23,013 nt of DNA from Geobacter sp. UBA6802. GTDB taxonomy: Bacteria; Desulfobacterota; Desulfuromonadia; Geobacterales; Pseudopelobacteraceae. Both the position numbers and the translations under genes were made by a program. A model generated the notes under the pieces. The model was given only the letters and a program-made list of their open reading frames with translations, made no database searches and was not told where the DNA came from. The DNA lies in NCBI GenBank assembly GCA_002452325.1, contig DKFG01000256.1:1-23013 (forward strand), written 5' to 3'. Shown here piece by piece: positions 1-7,661 of this stretch (within the stretch, counting starts at the first letter, position 1; each line of letters opens with the position of its first letter).

Positions 1-37
1 CGATGCCGCCTTTGCCGTAGATTGCTACCTGTCTCAT
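1..37 (-). CDS. nifH: Nitrogenase iron protein NifH, first 12 codons (cut by window edge)
   Basis: Reading leftwards from the ATG at 37-35 gives MRQVAIYGKGGI, the characteristic NifH N-terminus leading into the P-loop (GKGGIGKS). NifH is the ATP-hydrolysing electron donor to the MoFe nitrogenase. The start is supported by a GGGAG Shine-Dalgarno about 7 bases upstream. Only 12 residues are visible, so a paralogue (VnfH/AnfH or a BchL-like protein) cannot be excluded, but the exact string is most typical of NifH. The gene is preceded by about 450 bases with no convincing gene, which suits a separately regulated nif promoter. Confidence 0.85.
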   Translation of the reverse strand, partial: MRQVAIYGKGGI

Positions 38-51
38 ACTCGTCTCCCTTC

Positions 52-69
52 GGTTCACCGCAGTGAACC
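52..69 (-). promoter_or_regulatory. Hairpin in the nifH leader just upstream of the ribosome binding site
   Basis: On the minus strand the sequence is GGTTCAC-TGCG-GTGAACC, a perfect 7-bp stem with a 4-base loop. It ends 5 bases before the GGGAG Shine-Dalgarno of nifH. It could influence translation or be part of an RNA switch. The loop is not the six-base loop expected for ANTAR antiterminator targets, so a direct antitermination role is not shown. Confidence 0.45.
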
Positions 70-402
70 AGAGCTGTTTGAGGTAGCAGAAGAAGCCGCC
101 GCACGGTGCTGAAGCAGCCCCATGATCCCCTGGCTTTGTGAGCTAAAGGCTCCCGTCTTTTCAAAAACCGTTGAAGCTGCTGTTTGCTGAGCTGTAGAGA
201 TCTCAACAGAAGGGCGTGTGTCCGGATGAAATTCTGTCCCGCTTGGTACCCTACATAAACCATGCCGAGCAGCAGCAATGCCGGAGAACGGTTGCAACAG
301 GGCATTCAGCGCTGGCGGGAAGGGAAAAGCGGGTAACGTTACACGGAGGATATGCGTAAATTTGTTGCAGATGACGGGTAATACGGCAGATGACAATATG
401 GA
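70..402. other. Non-coding leader/intergenic stretch upstream of nifH
   Basis: Apart from the palindrome at 193-208 and a weak sigma-54-like element near 108-121, nothing specific is visible. An open frame of 113 codons crosses it on the minus strand. It has no recognisable domain, low-complexity composition and no clear ribosome binding site, so it is not called as a gene. Its length suggests a long untranslated leader or an enhancer region for nifH. Confidence 0.5.
193..208. promoter_or_regulatory. Candidate NifA-type upstream activator sequence (TGT-N10-ACA)
   Basis: TGTAGAGATCTCAACA matches the TGT-N10-ACA consensus of NifA enhancer sites. It is also palindromic at 7 of its 8 base pairs (only the A/A pair at 196/205 fails). 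It lies about 155 bases upstream of the nifH start, a normal distance for a sigma-54 enhancer. The matching -24/-12 element is weak: the best candidate is GG-N10-GC at 108-121 on the minus strand. The activator in Geobacterales may differ from NifA, so the protein that binds here is uncertain. Confidence 0.4.
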
Positions 403-448
403 AACCTGATCACGATGCCGCAGGTCTGGATGGCATCGTGATCAGGTT
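403..448. terminator. Perfect 17-bp inverted repeat, likely bidirectional terminator
   Basis: The arms 403-419 and 432-448 are exact reverse complements (AACCTGATCACGATGCC and its complement) around a 12-base loop. It sits 37 bases downstream of the stop of the zinc-ribbon membrane protein gene and upstream of the nifH control region. That position suits a barrier that keeps upstream transcription out of the nif promoter. Neither side has a U-run, so it may be a stability hairpin or need a factor for termination. Confidence 0.6.
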
Positions 449-485
449 GTCTGGTTAACGGGTGCTGCAGGTGAACGCCTTGATC

Positions 486-1127
486 TTAGTCTGCCTTGCG
501 TGCCTCATACTGGCTGATCAGCAGTAACTGTCCCCAGGGGATGGTGATGATGATGCCGATTCCCAGGGCGATTGCTCCGGCACTGCCCAGAATGCCCCCC
601 ACCAGAATGGCCAGCAGCCAGTTGACAGCATCTTTCTGGATGGTGGCAAGGCTCCATTTAAAGGCATCAATGGCGCTGAGCCGCTTGTCAATAACCGCCA
701 GCATACCGGGTGCGGCAACAAAGTAGAGGGCAAGCACGGCCAGGGTGCCCAGAAACGGAATAAAGGAGAGCAGCACCACGGCGACAAGGTACAACACCAG
801 ATAGACCAGCAGGTTGCCGAAACAGTCCCAGGCATTAAAGATATCACCCACAGCGGCCTTGCCCTGACCACGGAAGACCTTCATCAATGAGCGGGTGTAC
901 CCGGCAATGAAGCCGGCGTTGGCTATGGGCACCCAGGCCACCAGGCAGAAGACCAGTGTCAGCAAGACCAGGTCACCCAGGTTATCCTTCCAGATGGTGG
1001 TGGCGTTGCTAAAGCTGGCCCCGAAATCACCGGCAGTGATTCGGGGTGAAGCAGGGAGGACGGTGCCACACTGGGGACATTTGGTGCTGCCGTTTGGAAC
1101 CTGAGCCTTGCAGAACTGGCATTGCAT
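486..1127 (-). CDS. Zinc-ribbon multi-pass membrane protein of unknown function
   Basis: A 213-residue protein starts with a zinc ribbon: two CxxC pairs, MQCQFC at 3-6 and CPQC around 17-20. A linker of about 20 residues follows, then four or five hydrophobic segments across residues 50-205. These include the run LLVYLVLYLVAVVLLSFIPF and a C-terminal Gly/Ile-rich helix. The start is fixed by a strong GAGGAGG Shine-Dalgarno 8 bases before the ATG. The layout (cytosolic zinc finger, membrane bundle) is common among uncharacterised bacterial proteins, and I do not recognise a specific function. The neighbours (a secreted macroglobulin upstream, nifH downstream) give no clear clue. The gene ends before the strong hairpin at 403-448. 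Confidence 0.8.
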   Translation of the reverse strand: MQCQFCKAQVPNGSTKCPQCGTVLPASPRITAGDFGASFSNATTIWKDNLGDLVLLTLVFCLVAWVPIANAGFIAGYTRSLMKVFRGQGKAAVGDIFNAWDCFGNLLVYLVLYLVAVVLLSFIPFLGTLAVLALYFVAAPGMLAVIDKRLSAIDAFKWSLATIQKDAVNWLLAILVGGILGSAGAIALGIGIIITIPWGQLLLISQYEARKAD

Positions 1128-1192
1128 GGTTACGACCTCCTCAAACCGTGATATCTGATGACCCTTTGGCCACCAGTCTGTCAGTATTCTAC

Positions 1193-1232
1193 CATCCGAA
1201 TCATAAACCTCAAGCTGTGGTCATCCGAATCA
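1193..1232. repeat. Short direct repeat across the macroglobulin stop codon
   Basis: The 11-base word CATCCGAATCA occurs at 1193-1203 and again at 1222-1232, 29 bases apart. The second copy contains the stop codon of the macroglobulin gene (TGA on the minus strand, 1230-1232). It may be a small local duplication; no function is evident. Confidence 0.5.
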
Positions 1233-4200
1233 GCGCACCTCCACCTGCCAGGGACTGCTTTCACTGCGCAACTCCGGCCGGTACATCGGCCAGATGGCTG
1301 TTGGCAGCGCCGTTACCGTCCCCTTTAGCTCCGGGTAGATCACAAACCGGAACTCATGGCTGCCGCCAGGCAGATAGCTGATAAACCAGGCCATCAGGGA
1401 GTCGCGGCGTTCCTTGTGATCATACCAGCCCTGGTAGGATGTTTCGTTGCTATAGCGCGGGTCACGGTCGGCCTGACGCACCTCAAACCCGGCAGGCAGA
1501 TACTCCTCCAGAATCAGGTACTCAAGGGGGGTGTTGTTTGTGACGGTCAGCCTGACTTCAAGGTCGTCGCCGGTCTGTACCGGCTCGCCCGGTTTCAACG
1601 GCTGGTATTCGTGGCGCCATTGGCCGTTTGTCTGCACCGAGCCGATCCGGTAGACCGTGCGTTCAATCTGCAGACCATCGGCCTTGGCACGCTGTTCAAC
1701 CGGAACACGGTAGTGAAGGGAGGCATTAAGATAAGCGGTACCGGCAGCCCCCTGCTTTTTCAGCTGCAACCTGTTTTCTGTCTCTTCAGCCGGTATAACC
1801 AGAGCTGCCTGACCTTTAACCAGGCGGCCCTGTTCAACGACAAACTGTTCCAGCAGCCGGTTTCCCATCACCAGGTCAGCCGTGTAACTCGCCTGTTGTT
1901 CACCGGTTGATCTGACATAATCAGTCAGTGCAATAACGCTTGCTGCAGAGCTGCTGGTGGTCTGCCACCAGCCACCTTTCTGCTGTCGTGCCAGGTAGCG
2001 CGCCAGGGCAGGGTTCAGTGTGCTTGTGGGGGTGATCCGGCTTGCTGCCGCCAGCAGGGCAGCGGTCGATTCAATGGATGAACCGCCCCAGCGCCAATTG
2101 GTATCGCTTTCCGGCAGCCAGGCTGCCTCCCGGTCTTGCTGCAGGAATGGGGTCATGGCTTGCAGCAGGGTTGCGGCGCGAGTCTTTTGACCCCGGTTGT
2201 AGAGCGCCTCGGCAAAGGCCACCAGTGCCTCGGGCGGCAGGCTGTTCAGTGCTTCGCCCAGCTGTTTTTCCGTGGCCGGGCTGCTGCCGCCGTGGGCGGT
2301 CAGGGCACGGTACAGCACGGCAGCCTGTGCAGGGGTGGCAGTGGAGAGCTGCAGCTCAAGCGACTTTCTGCCCTGATTGAGCAGCTGTTCGTCAACTGCA
2401 ACTCCGGCCTGTTGTGCCTGTGCCAGGCCCTGCATCACCAGTGCGGTCATCTCCGGTCGGCTGGGTCCGCTCTTCCACCAGCCCCAGCCGCCGTCTTCAT
2501 GTTGAAAATCAGCCAGTTGTTGCAGTCCCTTTGACAGAATATCCGGCAGTTTCTGCGCAAGCAGGGGAGAAGCCTGGTGCCCCTGTTCAGCCAGCAACTG
2601 TTTGAGATAGGCCGCCGGTACAAAACGGGAGACGGTCTGCTCTACACAGCCGTAGGGGAAGGCGATCAGCTGTTCAAGCGCGGGCAGCAGGCTGTCGATG
2701 AGTGTTGGCGAGAATGAGATATGCAGGGTGGCACTGGCAGGCAGCGCTTCTGCCGGTACGGTCAGGCTTGCCTGACCCAGGCCGTCACGCAGGCTGATAC
2801 CGGCTGCCTGTTCCCGTTGCAGGGAGCGGGACAGCACCGGGAAGGTCAACTCAAGGCTGTCTTTACCGTCGCTTCCGGCTGCAGTCAGCCGCAACATGGC
2901 CTGACCGGGCTGCTGCGCCGTTACCTCGATATTCTTGCGCAACGAACCGCCAGCCGGAACCGTACCGCTAAAACTGGTATCCCCCAGCAGGGTCAGACCG
3001 GTGGCCTCAAAGCGGCCTGTAACCGGTTGATCCTTGCCCGTGGCATCGTTTAACAGCCCCGGTATCTCCAGTCGGTCCTGTGCCACCATAAAGCGGGGCG
3101 GCGCCAGTCTGGCCATGAATGACAGGCGGCTGATAAAGCTGGCCTGTCCGCTGCCAAACTGCTGCTCTGCCGTGTGCCCCACCGCAGTGGCGCGCCACGT
3201 GGTCAGGTTGTCCGGCAGTTGAGCCTCGGCAATCACCGTACCGTTACGATCACTGGCCAGCATCGGCAACCAGGCGGCAGTATCCTTAAACACCTTGCGG
3301 ACCTTGATCCCTTTCAGATCATCGTCACCGGCCAGTTTGGCCAGATCCTTGGATGCGCCCCCCAGGTACAGCCGGGGAAAGGAGTAGATCGTGCTCACCA
3401 GATTATCGCGCCGCCCACGGAAGAAGCGGTAGATCTCTTCACGGGTCTCCGGCGCTACGGCAAAGATTGCCTCATCCACCAATGCCAGCGAGATCTCGGC
3501 CGGAACCGGCTTGCCTTCGGCCTTGCTGCTGATGGTAATGGTTGCGGTATCGCCTGGGGCGTAGATCGGCTGCTGCGGGGTCACGGTCAGCTCCAGTTTG
3601 CCCGGCTGATGATCAACCTTTAACAGCCCCTGCTGGTGGTAAAATCGGCCATTATAAATCGTACTGGCCGAGACATGGATGTTGGGGGCCAGATCCTTGG
3701 TAACCGGGATCTCAACCACCTGCACCGCTGCGGTGATCGGGATAATCCGGCTCTGATGGACGCGTCGACCCTCAAGGGTCAGCAGTAATGAACCACCCAG
3801 GGCCGGAGCCCGCAGGATCAGACGGGCCGTCTCACCCGGCTGGTAGCTCTTCTTGTCAAACTCCGCCTCCAGTTCGTGGTAGCTGCCGTCCCAACTGCTC
3901 CCTTGTTCCCAGACCCAGGCGTAGGTCTCATCATAGCTGCGGCGTGTGCCTTCATCAAAGGTCTCGGCCTGCAGTCGCCAGTAGCCGGAGGAAGGGAAGC
4001 GGTAGCTGATCCGGGCTGTGCCATCCTTGGCAGTGCGATCATGCAGGGTAGTAACGGTTTTCCAGCTGTAGGTACGACTTTTCTTGTCATAGACCTGTTT
4101 TTCAACCATCAGCGCAACCGCTGTATCAGGCTTGGCAACCCCTAGCCAATCAGCCACCCGCACAATAAACCCGGATGGTTTGCCCGGTTGCAGCAGGTAC

Positions 4201-6350
4201 TGTTCTCCCTTGATCCTGATAGCCAACAGGGACGGCACCACGGTCAGGCTGGTTGAGCCGGTTACCTGACGGGATGCGTTATCCGTCACATCAGCCTCAA
4301 TGGAGTATCTGACCGGCTGCTCATGGCTTTTGGCAGTCACCGTGATGGTGGCCTCACCGTTTGGGTCCAGCCTTGCCTCACCTTCACTGATAAACTCGTT
4401 ATAGCCGTCATACGAGTATGATTCCTCACCAAAGCCGCCACCGGCCCGCTCTTCAGCCTGCCAGGGCTGGGAATAGACCCGCCAGACGATTGTGCCTTCA
4501 GCCACCGGTGCGCCAAAGTAATAACGGGCTGAGAGCTTGACCGGAATCTGGCTGCCGGACAGCGGAAACTGCTGATCGGTACGCAGCTTTACCTCAAACT
4601 CCGGCTTGCGGTACTCCAGCACCTTGAAGCTGCCCTGCCAGGTATTGCTGCCGCTGGTGGCACTAATGCTGTATTCGCCCAGAGCCGGGGCTGCAGGAAG
4701 CGTAAACTGGCCATGGAACGACCCCAGCGCCGAACTGGTCAGGGTCTCCTCAAACACGGTCTTGTCACCGGGGTCGGTCACCTTGATGCTGATGCCGACA
4801 GTAGGCGGCAACTGATAATCATCGCCGTTTGCTGAGCGCAGCACCCCCTTGTAAAACACGATCTGGCCGGGCCGGTAGGCGGTCCGCTCCGTATAGAGGT
4901 AGCCTTTGATGTCGTTGGTCCTGGTCTCTGCCTCTTCTTCGCCCAGGGTCAGCACTGCCAGACTACCCCCCAGACGCCCCACAACACGGTTGCCCTGTTT
5001 TTGTATATCCCAGCTTGAGGTGCCGTCCGCAGCGCTGAATGCAGCAGCCGTTAGCGGGTTGTTGCCGTAGAAAGCCACCTTGGCAAGCGGTTTGCCGGTC
5101 TTGATATGCAGGGCCTGCAGCAGGGTAGCGTCAGGAGCGCTCTTGGCAACCAGACCCAGATCGGTAGCAATAAAGGCAACCCGTCCTGTTGCACCACTTC
5201 CCTGCAGCTGTACCAGATAGGCACCGGAGGGAAGCGGCGGCAGCTTGAAGCGGGCCCGGTTGCGGTGCTCGTTTTTCATGGACTTCAGGGTAATGGGGAA
5301 ACGCTTGACCACCTTTAAACCGGTGCTGCTGATTTCTTCCGGCTTGTTCAGGTTAACGCGGTTGGCAATGATCGCCTCAGCCGGGATCTGATAGATGGTA
5401 ACCGTGGCCCTGTTGGTCCAGAGACCGTATCCCCGCAGTGATACCGGCTGGTTGGACAAAATCACGTCACCGTACATCTCGATCTCAAGACTGGGCGGAC
5501 GGGGAGTTGCAACCAGCTGTAGCTGCTGCTGCTCTCCCTCCTGCAGGGTAATCTGCTGCTCGATCCGCTCCATCCGTTCATCTGTGATGGCAACGGTGTA
5601 GGTGCCGGGGGGCAGCATGCTGATCAGCAGGTTCCCCTCCTGATTCAGCGTGCCACTGCGCCAGACGCTGCTGTTGCTCAGCGAAAGTGCAACACCGGCA
5701 GGTGAAGACAGGTACCGGTTGGCAGCCAGTTTCCCACTGATGACAACGCCGGCTGCACGACGTACCACCATGTTGCCCAGTGTTTTGGTCTCTCCGGCAG
5801 CAAGTTGGGGGTACCAGGATTTTTCCAGCACCCAGCCGGGCTGTTCAAGGATCAGATCGTGGCCGTGGACATCAAGCGATTCAAAACGGAACCTGCCGTC
5901 AGCATCAGTAACAGTGCTAAACAGGCGGTCAACCGTCATCCTGAACCCGCCCAGCGGCTTGCCTTCGACATCAAGCAGGCGTCCGGTCAGGGCAGCAGCC
6001 TTGTTCAGCCAGACCTTGGTCTCCTCCCTGGGCTGTTCTTCAAGATACAGGTAGTTGCGGCTGATACCCATGCCAGCGGCCCTGGTCAGATACTGGTAGG
6101 CGCCTTTGGGCAGGCGGGCCGTAACAATGCCGTTGGCATCAGCCGTGGCCGTGGCAACCACCGTGGCCCGATCACTATCCCGGCGGAACTCAATGATTGC
6201 TCCGGGGATCGGCTTGTTGGTCTCTGCCGCCAGCACGGTAATCTGCACCGGTAGCGGGTTGTTTGACGCAGGGGCTGCCGCCAGCGGTGCAGAGATCAGC
6301 AGGATCAGGATCAGGATCAGGATGGACAGCAGGGTGAGTAGGCGGGGCAT
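1230..6350 (-). CDS. Secreted bacterial alpha-2-macroglobulin family protein
   Basis: A 1706-residue protein begins with a signal peptide (hydrophobic ILILILILLI core, likely cleavage after AAA near residue 27). There is no lipobox cysteine, unlike the lipoprotein YfhM of E. coli. Residues ~30-280 form two or three carboxypeptidase-regulatory-like/Ig-like domains. Macroglobulin domains follow, including the MG2 signature RTAYRPGQIVFYKG near 490 and the hallmark LPDNLTTWRATAVG near 1045-1060. The thioester motif is PYGCVEQT with Cys1235 and Gln1238, so the covalent trap is intact. An alpha-alpha toroid and receptor-like domain complete the C-terminus. Bacterial homologues trap proteases in the periplasm and are often encoded beside PBP1C; no pbpC lies here. 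The start has GAGGAG 7 bases before the ATG. Length matches the family (about 1500-1900). Confidence 0.93.
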   Translation of the reverse strand: MPRLLTLLSILILILILLISAPLAAAPASNNPLPVQITVLAAETNKPIPGAIIEFRRDSDRATVVATATADANGIVTARLPKGAYQYLTRAAGMGISRNYLYLEEQPREETKVWLNKAAALTGRLLDVEGKPLGGFRMTVDRLFSTVTDADGRFRFESLDVHGHDLILEQPGWVLEKSWYPQLAAGETKTLGNMVVRRAAGVVISGKLAANRYLSSPAGVALSLSNSSVWRSGTLNQEGNLLISMLPPGTYTVAITDERMERIEQQITLQEGEQQQLQLVATPRPPSLEIEMYGDVILSNQPVSLRGYGLWTNRATVTIYQIPAEAIIANRVNLNKPEEISSTGLKVVKRFPITLKSMKNEHRNRARFKLPPLPSGAYLVQLQGSGATGRVAFIATDLGLVAKSAPDATLLQALHIKTGKPLAKVAFYGNNPLTAAAFSAADGTSSWDIQKQGNRVVGRLGGSLAVLTLGEEEAETRTNDIKGYLYTERTAYRPGQIVFYKGVLRSANGDDYQLPPTVGISIKVTDPGDKTVFEETLTSSALGSFHGQFTLPAAPALGEYSISATSGSNTWQGSFKVLEYRKPEFEVKLRTDQQFPLSGSQIPVKLSARYYFGAPVAEGTIVWRVYSQPWQAEERAGGGFGEESYSYDGYNEFISEGEARLDPNGEATITVTAKSHEQPVRYSIEADVTDNASRQVTGSTSLTVVPSLLAIRIKGEQYLLQPGKPSGFIVRVADWLGVAKPDTAVALMVEKQVYDKKSRTYSWKTVTTLHDRTAKDGTARISYRFPSSGYWRLQAETFDEGTRRSYDETYAWVWEQGSSWDGSYHELEAEFDKKSYQPGETARLILRAPALGGSLLLTLEGRRVHQSRIIPITAAVQVVEIPVTKDLAPNIHVSASTIYNGRFYHQQGLLKVDHQPGKLELTVTPQQPIYAPGDTATITISSKAEGKPVPAEISLALVDEAIFAVAPETREEIYRFFRGRRDNLVSTIYSFPRLYLGGASKDLAKLAGDDDLKGIKVRKVFKDTAAWLPMLASDRNGTVIAEAQLPDNLTTWRATAVGHTAEQQFGSGQASFISRLSFMARLAPPRFMVAQDRLEIPGLLNDATGKDQPVTGRFEATGLTLLGDTSFSGTVPAGGSLRKNIEVTAQQPGQAMLRLTAAGSDGKDSLELTFPVLSRSLQREQAAGISLRDGLGQASLTVPAEALPASATLHISFSPTLIDSLLPALEQLIAFPYGCVEQTVSRFVPAAYLKQLLAEQGHQASPLLAQKLPDILSKGLQQLADFQHEDGGWGWWKSGPSRPEMTALVMQGLAQAQQAGVAVDEQLLNQGRKSLELQLSTATPAQAAVLYRALTAHGGSSPATEKQLGEALNSLPPEALVAFAEALYNRGQKTRAATLLQAMTPFLQQDREAAWLPESDTNWRWGGSSIESTAALLAAASRITPTSTLNPALARYLARQQKGGWWQTTSSSAASVIALTDYVRSTGEQQASYTADLVMGNRLLEQFVVEQGRLVKGQAALVIPAEETENRLQLKKQGAAGTAYLNASLHYRVPVEQRAKADGLQIERTVYRIGSVQTNGQWRHEYQPLKPGEPVQTGDDLEVRLTVTNNTPLEYLILEEYLPAGFEVRQADRDPRYSNETSYQGWYDHKERRDSLMAWFISYLPGGSHEFRFVIYPELKGTVTALPTAIWPMYRPELRSESSPWQVEVR
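6301..6329. repeat. Hexanucleotide tandem repeat within the signal-peptide codons
   Basis: Nearly five copies of AGGATC run through the first codons of the macroglobulin gene and encode the alternating Ile-Leu core of its signal peptide. The unit is six bases, so gain or loss of copies would lengthen or shorten the hydrophobic core by two residues without changing frame. Confidence 0.85.
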
Positions 6351-6395
6351 GGGGGGACTCCTCTAGGGGTGGCAGTGGTGTGTTCTCCGTAAATT

Positions 6396-6423
6396 GATCG
6401 GCCCGGTTTTTCAAGGGCCGGTC
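6396..6423. terminator. Hairpin between vapC and the macroglobulin gene
   Basis: Arms GATCGGCCC (6396-6404) and GGGCCGGTC (6415-6423) pair over 9 bp with one mismatch/wobble around a 10-base loop. It lies about 110 bases past the vapC stop and 46 bases before the macroglobulin start. It may terminate the toxin-antitoxin transcript or structure the macroglobulin leader. There is no U-run on the minus strand. A second, shorter 7-1-7 palindrome (CTTCTCA-C-TGAGAAG) is at 6448-6462. Confidence 0.4.
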
Positions 6424-6535
6424 GTGCCAATGGCTGGCAACCTCAGGCTTCTCACTGAGAAGTACGGCTTTGGGTTGGTATGTCACTTTTTGCAATGGTG
6501 TCTGAGGTACTGATGGGGTGAACTCCGGACACCGT

Positions 6536-6970
6536 CTATGGTTGCTCGTCAGTGTTTTTTAAAGTCAGTATTTTAATCGTCTCTTCCGCAGAATAGACCG
6601 GGATTTTTGATTTTTTGAAATCCTTCTGATTGCGGGTAACTATGGCCTCAACTCCGATATGACAAGCTGCCTCATGAATCACTGCATCTTCAAAATCGCT
6701 AAAACCAGCGACAAGCGCTGATTCAAGTACCTGTCGGTTAACAGGCGTCACTTCAAAAAGACTCAGCAGTTTTTTTATTTCTTTCTGCGCTCGTGGTGAG
6801 CCTACCGCTTTTGCTGTAAGATAATACACGGTCGTGATTGTCGTGCCGCACAAGTAGCCGGTGGTGGACCCGTCTTCCACCCTTGAAAACAGTTCTGCTG
6901 CGGCATCCGCGAATGGCATGCGGTCCATCAGCAGATCAAGGACTATGTTGGTATCCAGAAGTACTTTCAA
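6536..6970 (-). CDS. PIN-domain toxin (VapC-like ribonuclease)
   Basis: The 144-residue protein opens with MKVLLDTNIVLDLL, the typical PIN start with catalytic Asp6. It continues with the PIN_3-type block SDFEDAV (Asp92, Glu94, Asp95) and VTRNQKDF (Asn114, Asp117). The acidic residues would hold Mg2+ or Mn2+ in the RNase site. VapC-type toxins cut tRNA or rRNA when freed from their antitoxin. The ATG overlaps the antitoxin stop by 4 bases, so the two are translationally coupled, with the antitoxin first. The target RNA cannot be read from sequence. It is full-length for the family. Confidence 0.88.
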   Translation of the reverse strand: MKVLLDTNIVLDLLMDRMPFADAAAELFSRVEDGSTTGYLCGTTITTVYYLTAKAVGSPRAQKEIKKLLSLFEVTPVNRQVLESALVAGFSDFEDAVIHEAACHIGVEAIVTRNQKDFKKSKIPVYSAEETIKILTLKNTDEQP

Positions 6971-7209
6971 AGGTGTTTCCTCTCCAGATATTTTTTGTAA
7001 TCCTTTTCATCCAGCTTTGATTCCCGCAATACCCCTCGCAGTGATTGAGTGATTGGTGTTGCAGGAGAGCTTGCTTTGATTTTTTGAGTGGTCAGTAGCG
7101 TGAAATATTCTGCAACGATCTGCGATACAGATTTTCCTGCTTGTGCCGCGTAGGATTTTGCCTGTTCAATTAAGTTGTCTTCAAGGCGAAGAGTGAGTTT
7201 GGTTTGCAT
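6967..7209 (-). CDS. Ribbon-helix-helix antitoxin (DUF6364-like) of the PIN toxin
   Basis: An 80-residue protein whose N-terminus (MQTKLTLRLEDNLIEQAKSY) has the short strand and helix expected of a ribbon-helix-helix DNA-binding domain. The Lys/Asp-rich C-terminal tail (after about residue 50) would wrap the toxin. The start is supported by AGAGGT 4 bases upstream. It precedes and overlaps the PIN toxin gene, the standard VapBC order. A strong promoter with an inverted repeat directly upstream suggests autorepression by this protein. The family assignment DUF6364 is from memory of similar sequences and is less certain than the antitoxin role. Confidence 0.82.
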   Translation of the reverse strand: MQTKLTLRLEDNLIEQAKSYAAQAGKSVSQIVAEYFTLLTTQKIKASSPATPITQSLRGVLRESKLDEKDYKKYLERKHL

Positions 7210-7227
7210 GGTAACCTCTAAATGGGT

Positions 7228-7276
7228 AGACGTACTGTTTTTTTAAAAGTATACGTCTGAGGTCTGTTTGTGTCAA
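7228..7276 (-). promoter_or_regulatory. Promoter and operator of the PIN/antitoxin pair
   Basis: On the minus strand a consensus -35 TTGACA (7276-7271), a 17-base spacer and -10 TATACT (7253-7248) lie about 40 bases upstream of the antitoxin start. The inverted repeat AGACGTA (7258-7252) / TACGTCT (7234-7228), 17 bases apart, starts at the -10 and extends into the leader. That is where an autorepressor would block RNA polymerase. Confidence 0.8.
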
Positions 7277-7340
7277 TCTGATCTGTGCTATAGGCTACTG
7301 ATATACTCTGTCCTCTTCTCCCTGTTCTCTTCGTTCGCTG

Positions 7341-7622
7341 CTATACAATCTGCTGCGGATACAGATCAGGAAACAGGTAGCCAGCAAGATGAGATGCAAG
7401 ATGTTCATGTTATTGTTGCTAGCCTCCTTAGGTGAATCTGAAAGCAACAGCCCTTCATCAATCAAGCAGTTGTCCCAGCAGAATACGACCGGTCCGCTTT
7501 GCCATGCCGGAAGAGCGGATGATCTCACCCCGGCTGACCTGCCCCCGTAGCAGCGCTTCTTGCAACATGTAGGTTGCCTTCGGCTTGAGGCCCGGCTGGT
7601 TCGGTTTGGGCTTTGCAACCTG
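7341..7622 (-). pseudogene. Decayed C-terminal fragment of a Fic-family protein
   Basis: Reading left from 7622 gives the typical Fic C-terminal winged-helix tail: GLKPKATYMLQEALLRG, then VSRGEIIRSSGMAKRTGRIL and LGQLLD. A TGA follows at 7460-7458. The next part, DEGLLLSDSPK, is in another frame; the shift coincides with a tandem ATCA-ATCA (7457-7464), consistent with a 4-bp duplication. The final block HLAGYLFPDLYPQ is in a third frame and ends at a TAG (7343-7341). Upstream of 7622 the frame has stops, so the catalytic Fido domain (HPFxxGNG) is absent. Intact Fic proteins attach AMP to target proteins; this remnant cannot. Confidence 0.8.
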
Positions 7623-7661
7623 CTATTTACAAACTCAATAGAAGACCGTTCTTGTCTTAAG

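Noticed and set aside
55..396. Minus-strand open frame of 113 codons upstream of nifH
   Set aside because: No domain, low-complexity composition, no clear ribosome site, and it covers the probable nif control region.
6423..6430. Minus-strand TTGGCACG, a perfect sigma-54 -24 box upstream of the macroglobulin gene
   Set aside because: The -12 GC is not at the required 10-base spacing; CTTGA comes too late, so it is not a sigma-54 promoter.
7295..7408. 37-codon hydrophobic peptide frame with an AAGGAGG upstream, like a type I toxin
   Set aside because: It lies over the Fic remnant, whose conserved frame explains the sequence, and the ribosome site is 14 bases away, which is too far.
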